This document shows positions 1 to 8,931 of a stretch of DNA of 64,000 bases, piece by piece. The number at the start of each line of letters is the position of its first letter. The first letter of the stretch is position 1. The DNA is from Pelomonas sp. SE-A7 (GTDB lineage Bacteria; Pseudomonadota; Gammaproteobacteria; Burkholderiales; Burkholderiaceae_C). Position numbers and translations under genes: made by a program. The stretch lies in assembly GCF_030345705.1 (NCBI RefSeq), contig NZ_JAUASW010000003.1:372001-436000 (forward strand), read 5' to 3'. A model generated the notes under the pieces. It saw only the letters and a list, made by a program, of their open reading frames with translations. It was not told the origin of the DNA and made no database searches.

Positions 1-1
1 C

Positions 2-1114
2 AACTGGGAGCAGGCGCTGGTGAATGCCGTGGCCGTTCTGGTCATTGCCTGCCCCTGCGCCTTGGGCCTGGCCACGCCGACAGCCATCATGGCGGGCACC
101 GGCGTCGCTGCCCAGCAGGGCGTGCTCATCAAGGACGCCCAGGCCCTGGAGCTGGCGCACGCGGTCAATACCGTGGTGTTCGACAAGACGGGTACGCTGA
201 CGGAAGGCCGGCCAAGCTTGGTCGCGGTCCATGCCGTGTCGGGGCTGACGGAGTCCGAAGTCCTCGCGCTGTCGGCAGCGCTTCAGAAGAACAGCGAGCA
301 CCCCTTGGCTCGAGCAGTCATGGACCAGGTGCGTGACCTTCGCTTGCCGGTGCCTGAAGCACGAGATGCGAGGGCTCTGCCTGGACGTGGTCTGGAAGCC
401 GTTGTTCGAGGCCAGCAACTGACGCTGGGCAGCAGCCGCCTGTTGCGCGAACTGGGTGTCGACCCCGGTGTGCTGGCGCTCGATGCGCAACGGCTGGAAG
501 CACAAGGCTCCAGCATCTCTTGGCTGATGCAGAAGACCGGTCAGGGGGTGTCGCTGTTGGGGCTGCTGGCGTTTGGGGATTCCATCAAAGCCTCATCCCG
601 GCAGGCTGTGGAGCGCCTGCATGCGCTGGGCGTTGAGACGGTGCTGCTGACGGGCGACACCCGAGGCAGCGCCATGGTCGTTGGTCAGGCTCTTGGCATC
701 CGGCAGATCGAAGCCGAGGTGCTGCCGGCCGACAAGGCCGCGGTCGTGCAATCGCTGCGGGCCGCCGGCAAGACCGTGGCCATGGTCGGCGACGGCATCA
801 ACGATGCGCCTGCGCTGGCCGCAGCGGACGTCGGCATTGCCATGGCAACCGGCACCGACGTCGCCATGGAAACGGCAGGCATCACGCTGATGCGGGGAGA
901 CCCGCAACTCGTTGCCGCGTCGCTGGATATTTCGCGCCGCACCTATGCCACGATCAAGCGCGGGCTGTTCTGGGCTTTCATCTATAACCTGGTTGGCATC
1001 CCGCTGGCGGCTCTCGGCCTGCTGAACCCGATGCTTGCCGGTGCGGCCATGGCCTTCAGCAGCGTCAGCGTGGTCGCAAACGCATTGCTGCTGCGACGCT
1101 GGAAGGCGCGTTGA
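2..1114 (+). CDS. copA: Copper-translocating P1B-type ATPase, C-terminal part
   Basis: This is the C-terminal half of an inner-membrane ATPase that exports Cu(I) from the cytoplasm. The reading frame is open to the window edge, so the N-terminal metal-binding domains and first membrane helices lie outside. Visible motifs in order are the membrane CPC metal site (CPCALGLATPTA), the phosphorylation motif DKTGTLTEG, the P1B-specific SEHPLA motif, and the hinge GDGINDAPALAAADVG. One or two membrane helices follow at the end. A cueR-like regulator gene starts 32 bases downstream on the same strand, which supports copper rather than zinc or cadmium as substrate. Silver may also be exported. Confidence 0.93.
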   Translation, partial: NWEQALVNAVAVLVIACPCALGLATPTAIMAGTGVAAQQGVLIKDAQALELAHAVNTVVFDKTGTLTEGRPSLVAVHAVSGLTESEVLALSAALQKNSEHPLARAVMDQVRDLRLPVPEARDARALPGRGLEAVVRGQQLTLGSSRLLRELGVDPGVLALDAQRLEAQGSSISWLMQKTGQGVSLLGLLAFGDSIKASSRQAVERLHALGVETVLLTGDTRGSAMVVGQALGIRQIEAEVLPADKAAVVQSLRAAGKTVAMVGDGINDAPALAAADVGIAMATGTDVAMETAGITLMRGDPQLVAASLDISRRTYATIKRGLFWAFIYNLVGIPLAALGLLNPMLAGAAMAFSSVSVVANALLLRRWKAR

Positions 1115-1146
1115 GCGGGACGAGAACGAAGGAACAGGAGCATTCG

Positions 1147-1617
1147 ATGGAAGGCATGAACATCGGCCAAGCGGCCGAAGCCTCGGGAGTCTCGGCAAAG
1201 ATGATCCGGCACTACGAGCAGGTCGGCCTGCTGCCGGCCGCCCGGCGAACGGAGTCCGGCTACCGGCAGTACGGCGACAACGAGGTCCACACCTTGCGCT
1301 TCATCCGTCAGGCTCGCGACCTGGGCTTTTCCATCGCCGAGATCGGTGAACTTGTGGGACTCTGGCAGAACCGGCGTCGACCCAGTCGCGTCGTCAAGGC
1401 GATGGCCGAGGCGCATATCGAGGCGCTTGAAGCGAAGGCTCAGGAACTGCTGGCCATGAAGGCGACGTTGGAGCACCTGGTGCATTGCTGCCATGGCGAC
1501 GATCGCCCGGAATGCCCCATCCTTGACACCTTGGCGGGTCAAGGTGCGACCGCACACGCGAAGCCCAACGCCAAGCCCACGGCGCAAAGCGGGCGCAAGA
1601 GGACTCAGTTCCAGTAG
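1147..1617 (+). CDS. cueR: MerR-family copper-responsive regulator (CueR-like)
   Basis: This 156-residue cytoplasmic activator has a MerR-type N-terminal winged helix (NIGQAAEASGVSAKMIRHYEQVGLL), a long dimerisation helix, and a C-terminal metal loop. The loop Cys-His-Gly-Asp-Asp-Arg-Pro-Glu-Cys has the C-x7-C spacing of CueR, which binds Cu(I), Ag(I) or Au(I). I chose the ATG at 1147 because AGGAG ends six bases before it; a TTG at 1111 would overlap copA. The C-terminal tail after the loop is longer than in E. coli CueR and rich in Ala, Lys and Gln. It follows copA in the same direction and probably activates the copA promoter, which is outside the window. Confidence 0.9.
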   Translation: MEGMNIGQAAEASGVSAKMIRHYEQVGLLPAARRTESGYRQYGDNEVHTLRFIRQARDLGFSIAEIGELVGLWQNRRRPSRVVKAMAEAHIEALEAKAQELLAMKATLEHLVHCCHGDDRPECPILDTLAGQGATAHAKPNAKPTAQSGRKRTQFQ

Positions 1618-1633
1618 GGCGCCGAGTCCTCTT
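1597..1633. terminator. Inverted repeat between convergent genes, possible terminator
   Basis: Perfect 10-bp arms (AAGAGGACTC at 1597-1606 and GAGTCCTCTT at 1624-1633) flank a 17-base loop that contains the cueR stop codon. It lies between the ends of cueR and the convergent reductase gene, so it could end transcription from both sides. There is no long T-run, so termination efficiency is uncertain. Confidence 0.5.
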
Positions 1634-1643
1634 GCAGGCGGCT

Positions 1644-3464
1644 TCAGATCTTGAAGTCGTCGAAGGCTACGCGATCGTCCTGTACGCCCAGCTTCTTCAG
1701 CATCGCCCGCGTAGCAGTCAGCATCGGCGGAGGTCCGCAAAGGTAGAAGTCGCAGGCCTGCAAGTCCGGATGCATCTGCAGCATGCCCTCGCGAACCGCA
1801 TCGTGCACCATGCCGGATGGCCGCTCCGCGCCCCGTTCCTCGGACAGCACGAGCTGCCAGCTGAAGTTGTCGAAGCGGGTGGCCAGGGCCTCCATTTCTT
1901 CGACATAGGGTGCATCGGCAAGGTTGCGGGCGCCGTACCAGAAATGGATGGGCTCGTCCGCGCCTGACTCCAGCAGATCGCGCACCATGGCGCGCAGCGG
2001 AGCCATGCCAGCACCGCCGCCGATGAAGACCTTCTCACGTTCGCCGTGTTGAATGGCGAAGTCGCCGAACGGTCCGCTGTACTGCAGCTTGTCGCCGGCC
2101 TTCAGGCCAAAGACAAAAGCCGATCCCTTGCCCGGTGGGTGGTTCTTGCTGCCTTGCTTGCCATGGCAGAAACGTACCAGCAGCGTCAGCCGTCCATCGG
2201 TCTGCTGGACGGGCGCCGACAGCGAGTACGAGCGCCGCAGCAGTGCCCCGCTGGTCCACTGCGCGGGCAGGTGAAGGCCCGACCAGGCGGAACGATGCTC
2301 ATCCGGCGCTTCGATCTGGTGCTTGCCCATCTTGTAGGCTGGCACATGAACCTGGATGAACGAGCCGGGTCGATAGTCCGGACCGGGCTTGTTCTTGGGC
2401 AGGAGCACGACTTCACGCAGGAATGGCGAAAGTGCCCGGACGCTTTCGACTTCGGCCTCGTGGACGGCGCCGAAGTCGGCGCCGCCGCGGACTTCGATGT
2501 CGAGGTTGCGATCCAGCTTCAGATTGCAGGCCAGACGGCAGCCGGCCTCGATCCTGGAAGGTGACAGCAGCGCGCGATCGGAACTTGTGGCCTCGGGTGC
2601 GGAGCCGCGCACACGAACCTCGCACAGGCCGCAGGTCTGGCCGCCTCCGCAGTTCGACGGCAACTGCAGCCCCTGCTGTGCCAGCGCGACGAAGACCGTG
2701 TCCCCAGCGTGGGCCCGGAGACTGCGCAGGCGGCTACCGTCCGGCGCGTGGACCATCAGCGCACGTGTGCCCCGCCAGCGCTTGGGGATGAACTCCGCCA
2801 GACTGAAGCTGGTGAACAGCAGCCAGATGCCACTGAGCGCCAGCCAGAAACCACCCACGGCAGCACTGACGACCAGCGGGTTGTTAAAGTCCTGGCGGCC
2901 GCTGTAGTCCATGATGTGCAGCATCCAGAACACATCGAACAGGCGCCAGGTCTTGTTCCGGTGTTCCAGCACGTCACCCTGCAGGGAGAGGTAGACGGTC
3001 GTGTCCTCCGCATCGGAGAAGCCGACCCGCCAGACCTTGCCTTCGTGGGCTCGGGTCTCCAGTGAGCGATCGACCAGTTCGGCCTGCACGGCCTTGCCCG
3101 GTCCCCGGTAGGAGGCCTCAGCCAGACTTTGGGCCAACGCCGCGTCGAGTTCAACGCGCTGACCGCTGCGGGCATCGATCAACTGCGTTGCCTTCTCGCC
3201 GACCAGCCGGTAGACAGGGCGATCGACCAACCAGCCGGTGGAGACGGTCTGGGACGGCTCGCGCGCTACGGTCAACAGACCGCTCACGGGCCGGGCATCG
3301 GACGGCCAGGGTTTCTTGGCGGCCACAGGTGCTCGGAACTCTCGTCCGCGCACCTTTTCTGCATCCAGCAGGCTCATCACGAAGCCGCTGCACATCCACA
3401 GCACGAACTGCAGGCCGATCAGCAGACCGATCCACTTATGAATCTTGCGCATCCAGGGAGTCAT
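1644..3464 (-). CDS. PepSY membrane protein fused to NqrF-like 2Fe-2S/FAD/NAD reductase
   Basis: This 606-residue inner-membrane flavoprotein probably moves electrons from NAD(P)H through FAD and a 2Fe-2S cluster to a membrane or periplasmic acceptor. Residues 1-35 hold a first membrane helix with HKWIG; about 40-190 form the periplasmic PepSY-type part; a second helix lies near 195-222. A ferredoxin domain follows with Cys272, Cys278, Cys281 and Cys313 (C-x5-C-x2-C-x31-C, the NqrF spacing). The FAD motif RRSYSLS is near 410, the nucleotide motif GGGAGMAPL near 482 and CGPPPM near 576. It shares an ATGA overlap with the upstream PepSY gene, so the two are probably translated together. With the TonB receptor next door, metal or siderophore reduction is the likely job, but the substrate is not proven. 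Confidence 0.85.
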   Translation of the reverse strand: MTPWMRKIHKWIGLLIGLQFVLWMCSGFVMSLLDAEKVRGREFRAPVAAKKPWPSDARPVSGLLTVAREPSQTVSTGWLVDRPVYRLVGEKATQLIDARSGQRVELDAALAQSLAEASYRGPGKAVQAELVDRSLETRAHEGKVWRVGFSDAEDTTVYLSLQGDVLEHRNKTWRLFDVFWMLHIMDYSGRQDFNNPLVVSAAVGGFWLALSGIWLLFTSFSLAEFIPKRWRGTRALMVHAPDGSRLRSLRAHAGDTVFVALAQQGLQLPSNCGGGQTCGLCEVRVRGSAPEATSSDRALLSPSRIEAGCRLACNLKLDRNLDIEVRGGADFGAVHEAEVESVRALSPFLREVVLLPKNKPGPDYRPGSFIQVHVPAYKMGKHQIEAPDEHRSAWSGLHLPAQWTSGALLRRSYSLSAPVQQTDGRLTLLVRFCHGKQGSKNHPPGKGSAFVFGLKAGDKLQYSGPFGDFAIQHGEREKVFIGGGAGMAPLRAMVRDLLESGADEPIHFWYGARNLADAPYVEEMEALATRFDNFSWQLVLSEERGAERPSGMVHDAVREGMLQMHPDLQACDFYLCGPPPMLTATRAMLKKLGVQDDRVAFDDFKI

Positions 3465-4153
3465 GCCTGCGCCCTCCGACGGAAGCTGTAGAACACCAGC
3501 CAGGCACCGCTCAGAGCGAACAGCAGGCCGACGCCGGCGGCGACGCGCAGCAGGCCGTTGTTGACGTCGTCACGGGTGTCGTAGTCCATGATGTGGAACA
3601 TCCACAGGAAGTCGAACCAGCGCCACAGATCGTGGCGCCGCGCGAGCAGGTCACCGGTGTCCGGCGAGAAGTAGAGCGTCGAGTTCGCTCGGTCGTTGAA
3701 CCGGACGGCCCACATCGGCACCGGTCGCTTGGCCACCTCTTGCGGCGCCTTGGTGATCCAGGTCACCTCGCGGATTTCTGCTTCGCCCTGGTAGATGTCC
3801 TTGGCGCGTGCCACGATTTGTTCGCGCGGCAACGGGTTCAGAAGCTCTCCAGTTCTGGCATCGACCAGGCTGGCCTTGCCATCGGCGCGCAGCTCGTAGA
3901 CCTCCTTGCCGAGGAAATTCTTCAGCTTGAAGGACTCGAAGCCGGGACGCAGCTTGGCCAGTTGGTCGATGTCCAGGCGCTCGCCGCTGCGATTGAGCGG
4001 TGCGTCGAAGACATGGGCGAGATGATCTCCGTGGATGACGTCCAGGGAAATGACGGTCATGTAGACGCCACTGAGCATCCAGAGCAAGGCCTGGACGCCA
4101 ATGACGAGGCCGATCCATTTGTGGGCTCGGCGGACCCAGAAGGGCAGGTTCAT
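3461..4153 (-). CDS. PepSY-domain inner-membrane protein
   Basis: This protein of 230 residues has two membrane helices, one near the N-terminus and one at the C-terminus, with a PepSY-type periplasmic region between. It shares the HKWIGL and WMxHIMDY blocks with the N-terminal part of the downstream reductase, so the two look like ancient duplicates. Conserved histidines in these blocks bind haem in some PepSY reductases. I used the ATG at 4153 (MNLPFWVRRAHKWIG); an upstream ATG at 4192 would add an unconserved leader. The gene lies between a TonB-dependent receptor and the reductase on the same strand, which suggests a receptor-PepSY-reductase operon for metal acquisition. Confidence 0.82.
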   Translation of the reverse strand: MNLPFWVRRAHKWIGLVIGVQALLWMLSGVYMTVISLDVIHGDHLAHVFDAPLNRSGERLDIDQLAKLRPGFESFKLKNFLGKEVYELRADGKASLVDARTGELLNPLPREQIVARAKDIYQGEAEIREVTWITKAPQEVAKRPVPMWAVRFNDRANSTLYFSPDTGDLLARRHDLWRWFDFLWMFHIMDYDTRDDVNNGLLRVAAGVGLLFALSGAWLVFYSFRRRAQA

Positions 4154-4222
4154 AGCTTGTGTCTCACAGCGGTTGATGCGCTCCCTGGGCACCGCAGGTC
4201 TGGCCTGCGGTGCCCTTGAGAC

Positions 4223-6943
4223 TTACCAGCGATAGCCGGCCCGAACGTGCCAACGACGCCCCTGGAGGTCGTAGGTCATCGTGTCGGTGTTCGCATCCGT
4301 GTTGGACTTGATGAACGGTGCCTTCTTGTCGAACAGGTTGTCGATGCCGAACGCAAAGTCCAGCTGCTTGCTATAGGCGTACTTCACCTGGGCCGAGTGG
4401 TACGTCACCGTCGGCGCCTTGGCACCGATATCCGTCGCCGCAGCGTTGATGTCGTCGGCGGAGCCGATGTACTGGAGCGTGTACGAACCCGACCACGGTC
4501 CCTTGGCCAACGTCAGCGAGCTGAGCGAGCGCCACTGGGTGTAGCTGCCCCGACCGCCGGTGATCTTGCCGGTGTAGTCGATGGCGGCCGCGCCCGGGAA
4601 CGGACGCACCTGGTAGTTCTTCAGGTGCGACAGCTCGGCGTTCAGCGTGGTCGTGAAGCCGGCCAGGTTGAACTCATACAGCGCGCCGACGTCGATGCCG
4701 GAGATCTTCTCGTCCGCAGCATTGACCGGCTGCGACGACAGGAAGTCGATCTCGCCGGTGGTCTTGTTGCGGGTAAAGCTGGATGGGTTGCAGAAGATGT
4801 GGGCCAGGCCCGGCGTGTTGTAGCAGGTGGCCAGCTTGGTCGAGCCGGCCACGCTCTGGATGGCGTTGGTGATCTTGATGCTGTAGTAGTCCAGCGTCAG
4901 GGTCAGCGTCTTCGCCGGGGACCAGACCGCACCGGCCGTGATCGTCTTCGCGTCCTCGGGCTCCAGCTTAGGATTGCCACCCACCGTCGTCAGGATGGTG
5001 TTACCCAACTGTTTGAAGCCGGCCGGCACGCTGGCGGCCTTGCAGTTCTGCGACACGATGGACGTGGTCGGCAGTGTGCTCCAGTTGCTGCAGGGATCGG
5101 TGGTCGTCAGATTGCCTTCGGACACACCGCCGTACAGCTCCGGGATGTTCGGCACACGGAAGGCCGACGAGACGTTGCCGCGCAGCTTCAGGCTGGGAAC
5201 AACTTGCCAGTCCAAGCCCGCCTTGTAGGTGCTCTTGGAGCCGAACATGCTGTAGTCGGAGTAGCGTGCCGCCGTGTTGAATTGCAGTGACTCGACGAAC
5301 GGGAGCTTCTTGAGCAGGGGAATGGCCAGTTCGGCGTAGACCTCGCGGGCGTCGTACGAGCCTGCAATCGGATCCGCCTTGTTGGTGTTGGCGACGCCCA
5401 GCACGGTCAGGTTGTCGGGATTGCGCCAGCCGCTTTCCTTGCGTGCCTCGGCGCCGGCCGCGAAACCGACCGGACCTGCCGGCAGCGAGAACAGCTCGCC
5501 GCTGATGTTGGCGCTGAAGCCCTTCTGGTCATTGCCGCCGGTGTCGCGCGTGGTCGCCATGATGTAGCGCAGCACCTCGGGCGTCACGCTGCCATAGCCG
5601 AGGTAGTTGCCGCAGGGGATGGCGGCGCCGGGCGCCGTGCTGCACTTCGTGCGATCCAGCGTCAGGTCCACGCGGTCGAGGTTGGCCACATTGGTCGTGC
5701 CGTCCATGCCGGTGTTGCGTCCCCAGTTCAGCGCGGCAGACCAGTCCCAGTTGTTGCCGAGGCTGCCCTTGACGCCAGCGACGACCCGGAAGATGTTGGA
5801 CTCTTGCGAGAAGGTACGGGTGCCGCCTTCCGCAAGACGGCGACGCTCCAGGACCAGGCTTTGACCCGTCGGATTGGTCGGATGATTGGCTGCGATATTG
5901 ATCGTGCGGTAGACGCCGAGCGAGCCCGGCGTGGCGAGCTGGTTCGATTCGCGGTGCGAGAACAGCATCTCGGTGAAGAGCTGCGCGTCCTCAGTCAGGT
6001 TCAGCGTGCCAAAAGCGCTCATGCCCAGGCGCTTGATCGGATTGACCGCATTCAGCGCCGGGTTGCTGTTGTAGTTGTGCTTGGTCGCCGAGTAGGTTTC
6101 GTAGGAACTCGGGTTGCCGCCGGGCGTTTGATTGAAGTTGATGCGCTGGCCATCGGCCAGGCGGGCGCGACCGCCAATGGTGGCTGAACTGCCCACGCAT
6201 TCCAGCTTGCCATTCACTTCCCCGAGGCCGCAGGGCGCGCGGCTGGCCATGTTGATTTCACCGCTCTCGGAATAGTTGATGCCGGCGACCAGCGAACCGC
6301 CGCTGGCTTGCAGGCCCCAGGACAGGTCCGCGGCCTTCTCGTCGCCATCACCGCGCGAGGTCTTGCCATAGCGCACCGAGGCTTCACCGCCCTTGAGGCC
6401 GGTCTTGGTGATGATGTTGACCACGCCGGCGACAGCGTCGGCGCCATAGATGGCAGACGCGCCGTCCTTCAGCACTTCGACACGCTCGATCATCGCGACC
6501 GGAATCATGTTCAGGTCGACCGAGCTGTTGGCGCCGGTGCCGCCATTGACAACGCGGCGACCGTTCAGCAGGACCAGCGTGCGGTTGATGCCCAGGCCAC
6601 GCAGGTTGACCTGAGTCGTGCCGTAGCCGTTGCCGGTCCAGTAAGCATTGGTCTGATTGCCGGCGCCACCGGCCGAGGCGGGCAGTCGCTGCAGCAATAC
6701 TTCAGCGGAGATGGCGCCGGTGCGCTGGATCGCTTCGGCATCAATGACGGTGACTGGGCCGACGCCCGAGATCTGGGCCTGCTTCAGGTTGATACGGCTG
6801 CCGGTGATCTGGACCTTCTCGAGGGACGAGGTCTGTGCGGCGCCGGCTTCAGTGGCTGCCTGCTGCGCGATGGCGCTGTTGACGAGGAGCAGGACTGCCG
6901 CGGCGACGGCCGTTTGCGAGAGTTTTGTAGTCATCATGTACAT
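4223..6943 (-). CDS. TonB-dependent outer-membrane receptor
   Basis: The product of about 906 residues is a 22-strand outer-membrane receptor that takes up a bulky substrate using TonB energy. An N-terminal signal peptide ends near AIAQQ, followed by the TonB-box-like EKVQITGSRI, a plug domain (VTVIDAEAIQRTG, LRGLGINRTLVLLNGRRV, IERVEVLKDGASAIYGADAVAGVVNIITK) and a long barrel ending in a terminal Trp. The first ATG of the open frame (7030) would place a long leader before the signal peptide, so I prefer the ATG cluster at 6934-6943. Its two downstream neighbours encode PepSY proteins, which favours an iron, copper or siderophore complex as substrate. I see no clear Fur box upstream. Confidence 0.9.
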   Translation of the reverse strand: MYMMTTKLSQTAVAAAVLLLVNSAIAQQAATEAGAAQTSSLEKVQITGSRINLKQAQISGVGPVTVIDAEAIQRTGAISAEVLLQRLPASAGGAGNQTNAYWTGNGYGTTQVNLRGLGINRTLVLLNGRRVVNGGTGANSSVDLNMIPVAMIERVEVLKDGASAIYGADAVAGVVNIITKTGLKGGEASVRYGKTSRGDGDEKAADLSWGLQASGGSLVAGINYSESGEINMASRAPCGLGEVNGKLECVGSSATIGGRARLADGQRINFNQTPGGNPSSYETYSATKHNYNSNPALNAVNPIKRLGMSAFGTLNLTEDAQLFTEMLFSHRESNQLATPGSLGVYRTINIAANHPTNPTGQSLVLERRRLAEGGTRTFSQESNIFRVVAGVKGSLGNNWDWSAALNWGRNTGMDGTTNVANLDRVDLTLDRTKCSTAPGAAIPCGNYLGYGSVTPEVLRYIMATTRDTGGNDQKGFSANISGELFSLPAGPVGFAAGAEARKESGWRNPDNLTVLGVANTNKADPIAGSYDAREVYAELAIPLLKKLPFVESLQFNTAARYSDYSMFGSKSTYKAGLDWQVVPSLKLRGNVSSAFRVPNIPELYGGVSEGNLTTTDPCSNWSTLPTTSIVSQNCKAASVPAGFKQLGNTILTTVGGNPKLEPEDAKTITAGAVWSPAKTLTLTLDYYSIKITNAIQSVAGSTKLATCYNTPGLAHIFCNPSSFTRNKTTGEIDFLSSQPVNAADEKISGIDVGALYEFNLAGFTTTLNAELSHLKNYQVRPFPGAAAIDYTGKITGGRGSYTQWRSLSSLTLAKGPWSGSYTLQYIGSADDINAAATDIGAKAPTVTYHSAQVKYAYSKQLDFAFGIDNLFDKKAPFIKSNTDANTDTMTYDLQGRRWHVRAGYRW

Positions 6944-7167
6944 CCGTTTGGGTGCCGCGCGCTGCCGATGAAGGGGGCAAAAACACGAGCTCAAAGCACC
7001 TTCGAACCAATCGTTCGTTGGCGAGCACATGAAGATGGACAGGGGGTCTTGCCAAGGGCTGGTGCAGCGGCCCCGCCCTGTCTATCGAAGCATGCGACTC
7101 AGCCAATCCCAAGTCGGTGCGACGGGCAAGCACGATCGTGCACGCCGCCTACCGACGGTACGCTGAG

Positions 7168-7587
7168 TCAGCTGGTTCGAGGGGGGCGTTCCTGCCCGGA
7201 GAGCAAAAACTCAGCTCGGGGTCCACCAGGCTCCGGCAGGGCCGACATGGCGAACGGGCGGGCGTAGGTGCCGAGGTCGATCGAGGCGACCATCGACGCG
7301 CAGGAGCCGCAGCCAGCGCAATGGCTGCAGGGCGTCAAGTCGCAGCAGTGTTCAGCCTGCGGATCAGCTGCACCGGCCTTCTTAGTGGCCGTCTTGACCT
7401 TCGCGACTCGGACATGCGATCCCGAGATTGCAGCATGCTTGGAGGCGCTCGGCACCTGCACGACCTGGCCCCGGGCCTGGGCCTTGGCTATCGCCGCAGG
7501 TGGACAAATCATTGACGTGGCAATGGAAGCTGTCGCCGGCACGAGCACGGCGAGCAGAACCAACAGCCAAAAGCCAACGAGTTTCAT
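7168..7587 (-). CDS. Small secreted Cys-rich protein, possibly metal-binding
   Basis: This protein of about 139 residues has a strong hydrophobic N-terminal segment (MKLVGFWLLVLLAVLVP), probably a signal peptide or anchor. A central cluster His-Cys-Cys-x3-Cys-x2-Cys-x2-Cys-x2-Cys could hold a metal. The ATG at 7587 is preferred over the first ATG at 7629 because it puts the hydrophobic segment at the N-terminus. It lies 224 bases upstream of the TonB receptor on the same strand, in a neighbourhood with copA and cueR. It resembles in style the small Cys-rich CopL-type proteins found near copper genes, but I cannot show homology. Function is unknown. Confidence 0.55.
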   Translation of the reverse strand: MKLVGFWLLVLLAVLVPATASIATSMICPPAAIAKAQARGQVVQVPSASKHAAISGSHVRVAKVKTATKKAGAADPQAEHCCDLTPCSHCAGCGSCASMVASIDLGTYARPFAMSALPEPGGPRAEFLLSGQERPPRTS

Positions 7588-7820
7588 GCGAACTGACAGC
7601 AACAGATGTTGCATTGCATCAAGAGTCACTCGGAAAAGCTAGCTAGGGAGTACCCCGGTACAGATCCGCCAGTACGAGTCGCCAGGCCAGCTTCAAAGCG
7701 TGACGACTGGCATCGACCGCCGGTGGCGCCGGAGGCTTCCTGCAGCATCGAAGGGCTCTGACCATCGCTAAGATTGCTCGCTTGCCGCTGTGCCTCCCGA
7801 CAACCCCTCAATCAATCTTG

Positions 7821-8720
7821 ATGCCACAGCCAATCCGACGATGGGCAGTGAAGGCCTTGTCACGCTTACTGCCTTGGCGGTTCTTGCTTGTGATGACCGG
7901 GACAGTATTCCTTGCCGACTCGGTACTGGCCAAGGATCGCGTGACGTGGCTGGCGGTTGATACGGTCGATCAGCACCAGAGTGGGTCACGCCCTTCGGTG
8001 CCACCCCATCCCGGTCCGGGTGAGCAAGCTCGGATCTGGCTAGAAGCTCATCTCCCTGACTTCGACCATGGGCATGACAGGGCCAGCGTTGCGCGCATAG
8101 AGCGGCAGATCGAAGGTACGGGCGCGACCTACTGTTACGCCAATGCACTTCGAACGCCAGCACGTGAAAGCTATGGCCTATTCAGCGACGCGGTGCTGCA
8201 TCGCCTTCCTCCTCGCCTCATCCTGCGCAAGGATCGACTCGGCCTGCTGGCGCCCCACTTGAACTCGGCGAAGCAGGTCGTGGTCTCAACCCTGGTCAAT
8301 GACGCAAAGCTGCGAGGTGCCGTAACCCTTCAGCGCAATTACGGCACTGGTATCGACAATATCTTGGCCGGTACCAAAGGGCTGGAGCGCGTCAGTGCCT
8401 ACAGCACGCCCAGCCGAATGCTGAGCGCAGGGCGGGTCGACTGGATCATCGCCGAACCCGTTGAACATGCGCGAGCCTTGCAAGCGGAACCCGGCACTCA
8501 GCGCATCAGCACTCGCAGTTTCGAGATCGCAGGGCAGGTGATGCCAGTTGTCAGCTATGTGATGTGCAATCGGACGCCAACGGCGCGCAAGCTGATCGCC
8601 CAGCTGAATAGCATCATGGCTGGAATCCCGGAACGGCCGTGGGAGCGGCCCTACCTCGAGCAGTTGGATGCGCATGAGCGCGCCGATTTGGCTCGAATGA
8701 CGATGCCGAAATCACAATGA
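7821..8720 (+). CDS. Periplasmic solute-binding-like protein (TIGR02285-like)
   Basis: This protein of about 299 residues has a signal-like segment (WRFLLVMTGTVFLADSVLA) and a mature part with the overall pattern of bacterial family 3 extracellular solute-binding proteins. Typical traits are an N-terminal beta-strand (VTWLAVD), an ATYCYANALRTPAR segment, a RGAVTLQRNYGTGID segment and a C-terminal region about remaining cycles of binding. The closest family I can think of is TIGR02285, whose role is unknown. No transport permease genes are nearby, so a sensor or orphan binding role is possible. The start is uncertain: an ATG at 7821 is used, but no strong ribosome site precedes it. Confidence 0.6.
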   Translation: MPQPIRRWAVKALSRLLPWRFLLVMTGTVFLADSVLAKDRVTWLAVDTVDQHQSGSRPSVPPHPGPGEQARIWLEAHLPDFDHGHDRASVARIERQIEGTGATYCYANALRTPARESYGLFSDAVLHRLPPRLILRKDRLGLLAPHLNSAKQVVVSTLVNDAKLRGAVTLQRNYGTGIDNILAGTKGLERVSAYSTPSRMLSAGRVDWIIAEPVEHARALQAEPGTQRISTRSFEIAGQVMPVVSYVMCNRTPTARKLIAQLNSIMAGIPERPWERPYLEQLDAHERADLARMTMPKSQ

Positions 8721-8931
8721 AGCGACTCGGCTGGGCGGCGGGGTGAAGACGACTTGTACCGACGACTGCATTTGATGAGAGCTGCAGTTGCCAACAAGGT
8801 GGCGAGGGTCTGCAATCGCTGCGGAACGGACGTTTGCCGCGTCATGATTATGTTGCCGAACTTGATGTGCGCAACCACCGAAATACGCAGACTGGTAGTT
8901 GGATGATCAGCAAGGCCGCGAGTGCGCTGAG

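Noticed and set aside
4247..5290. Long plus-strand open frame opposite the TonB receptor
   Set aside because: It is a high-GC shadow of the receptor gene: the composition is rich in Arg, Gly and Val with no family pattern, while the opposite frame has full receptor motifs.
6944..7167. Fur box upstream of the TonB receptor
   Set aside because: No stretch close to the 19-bp GATAATGATAATCATTATC pattern was found; regulation by iron is not supported by the sequence.
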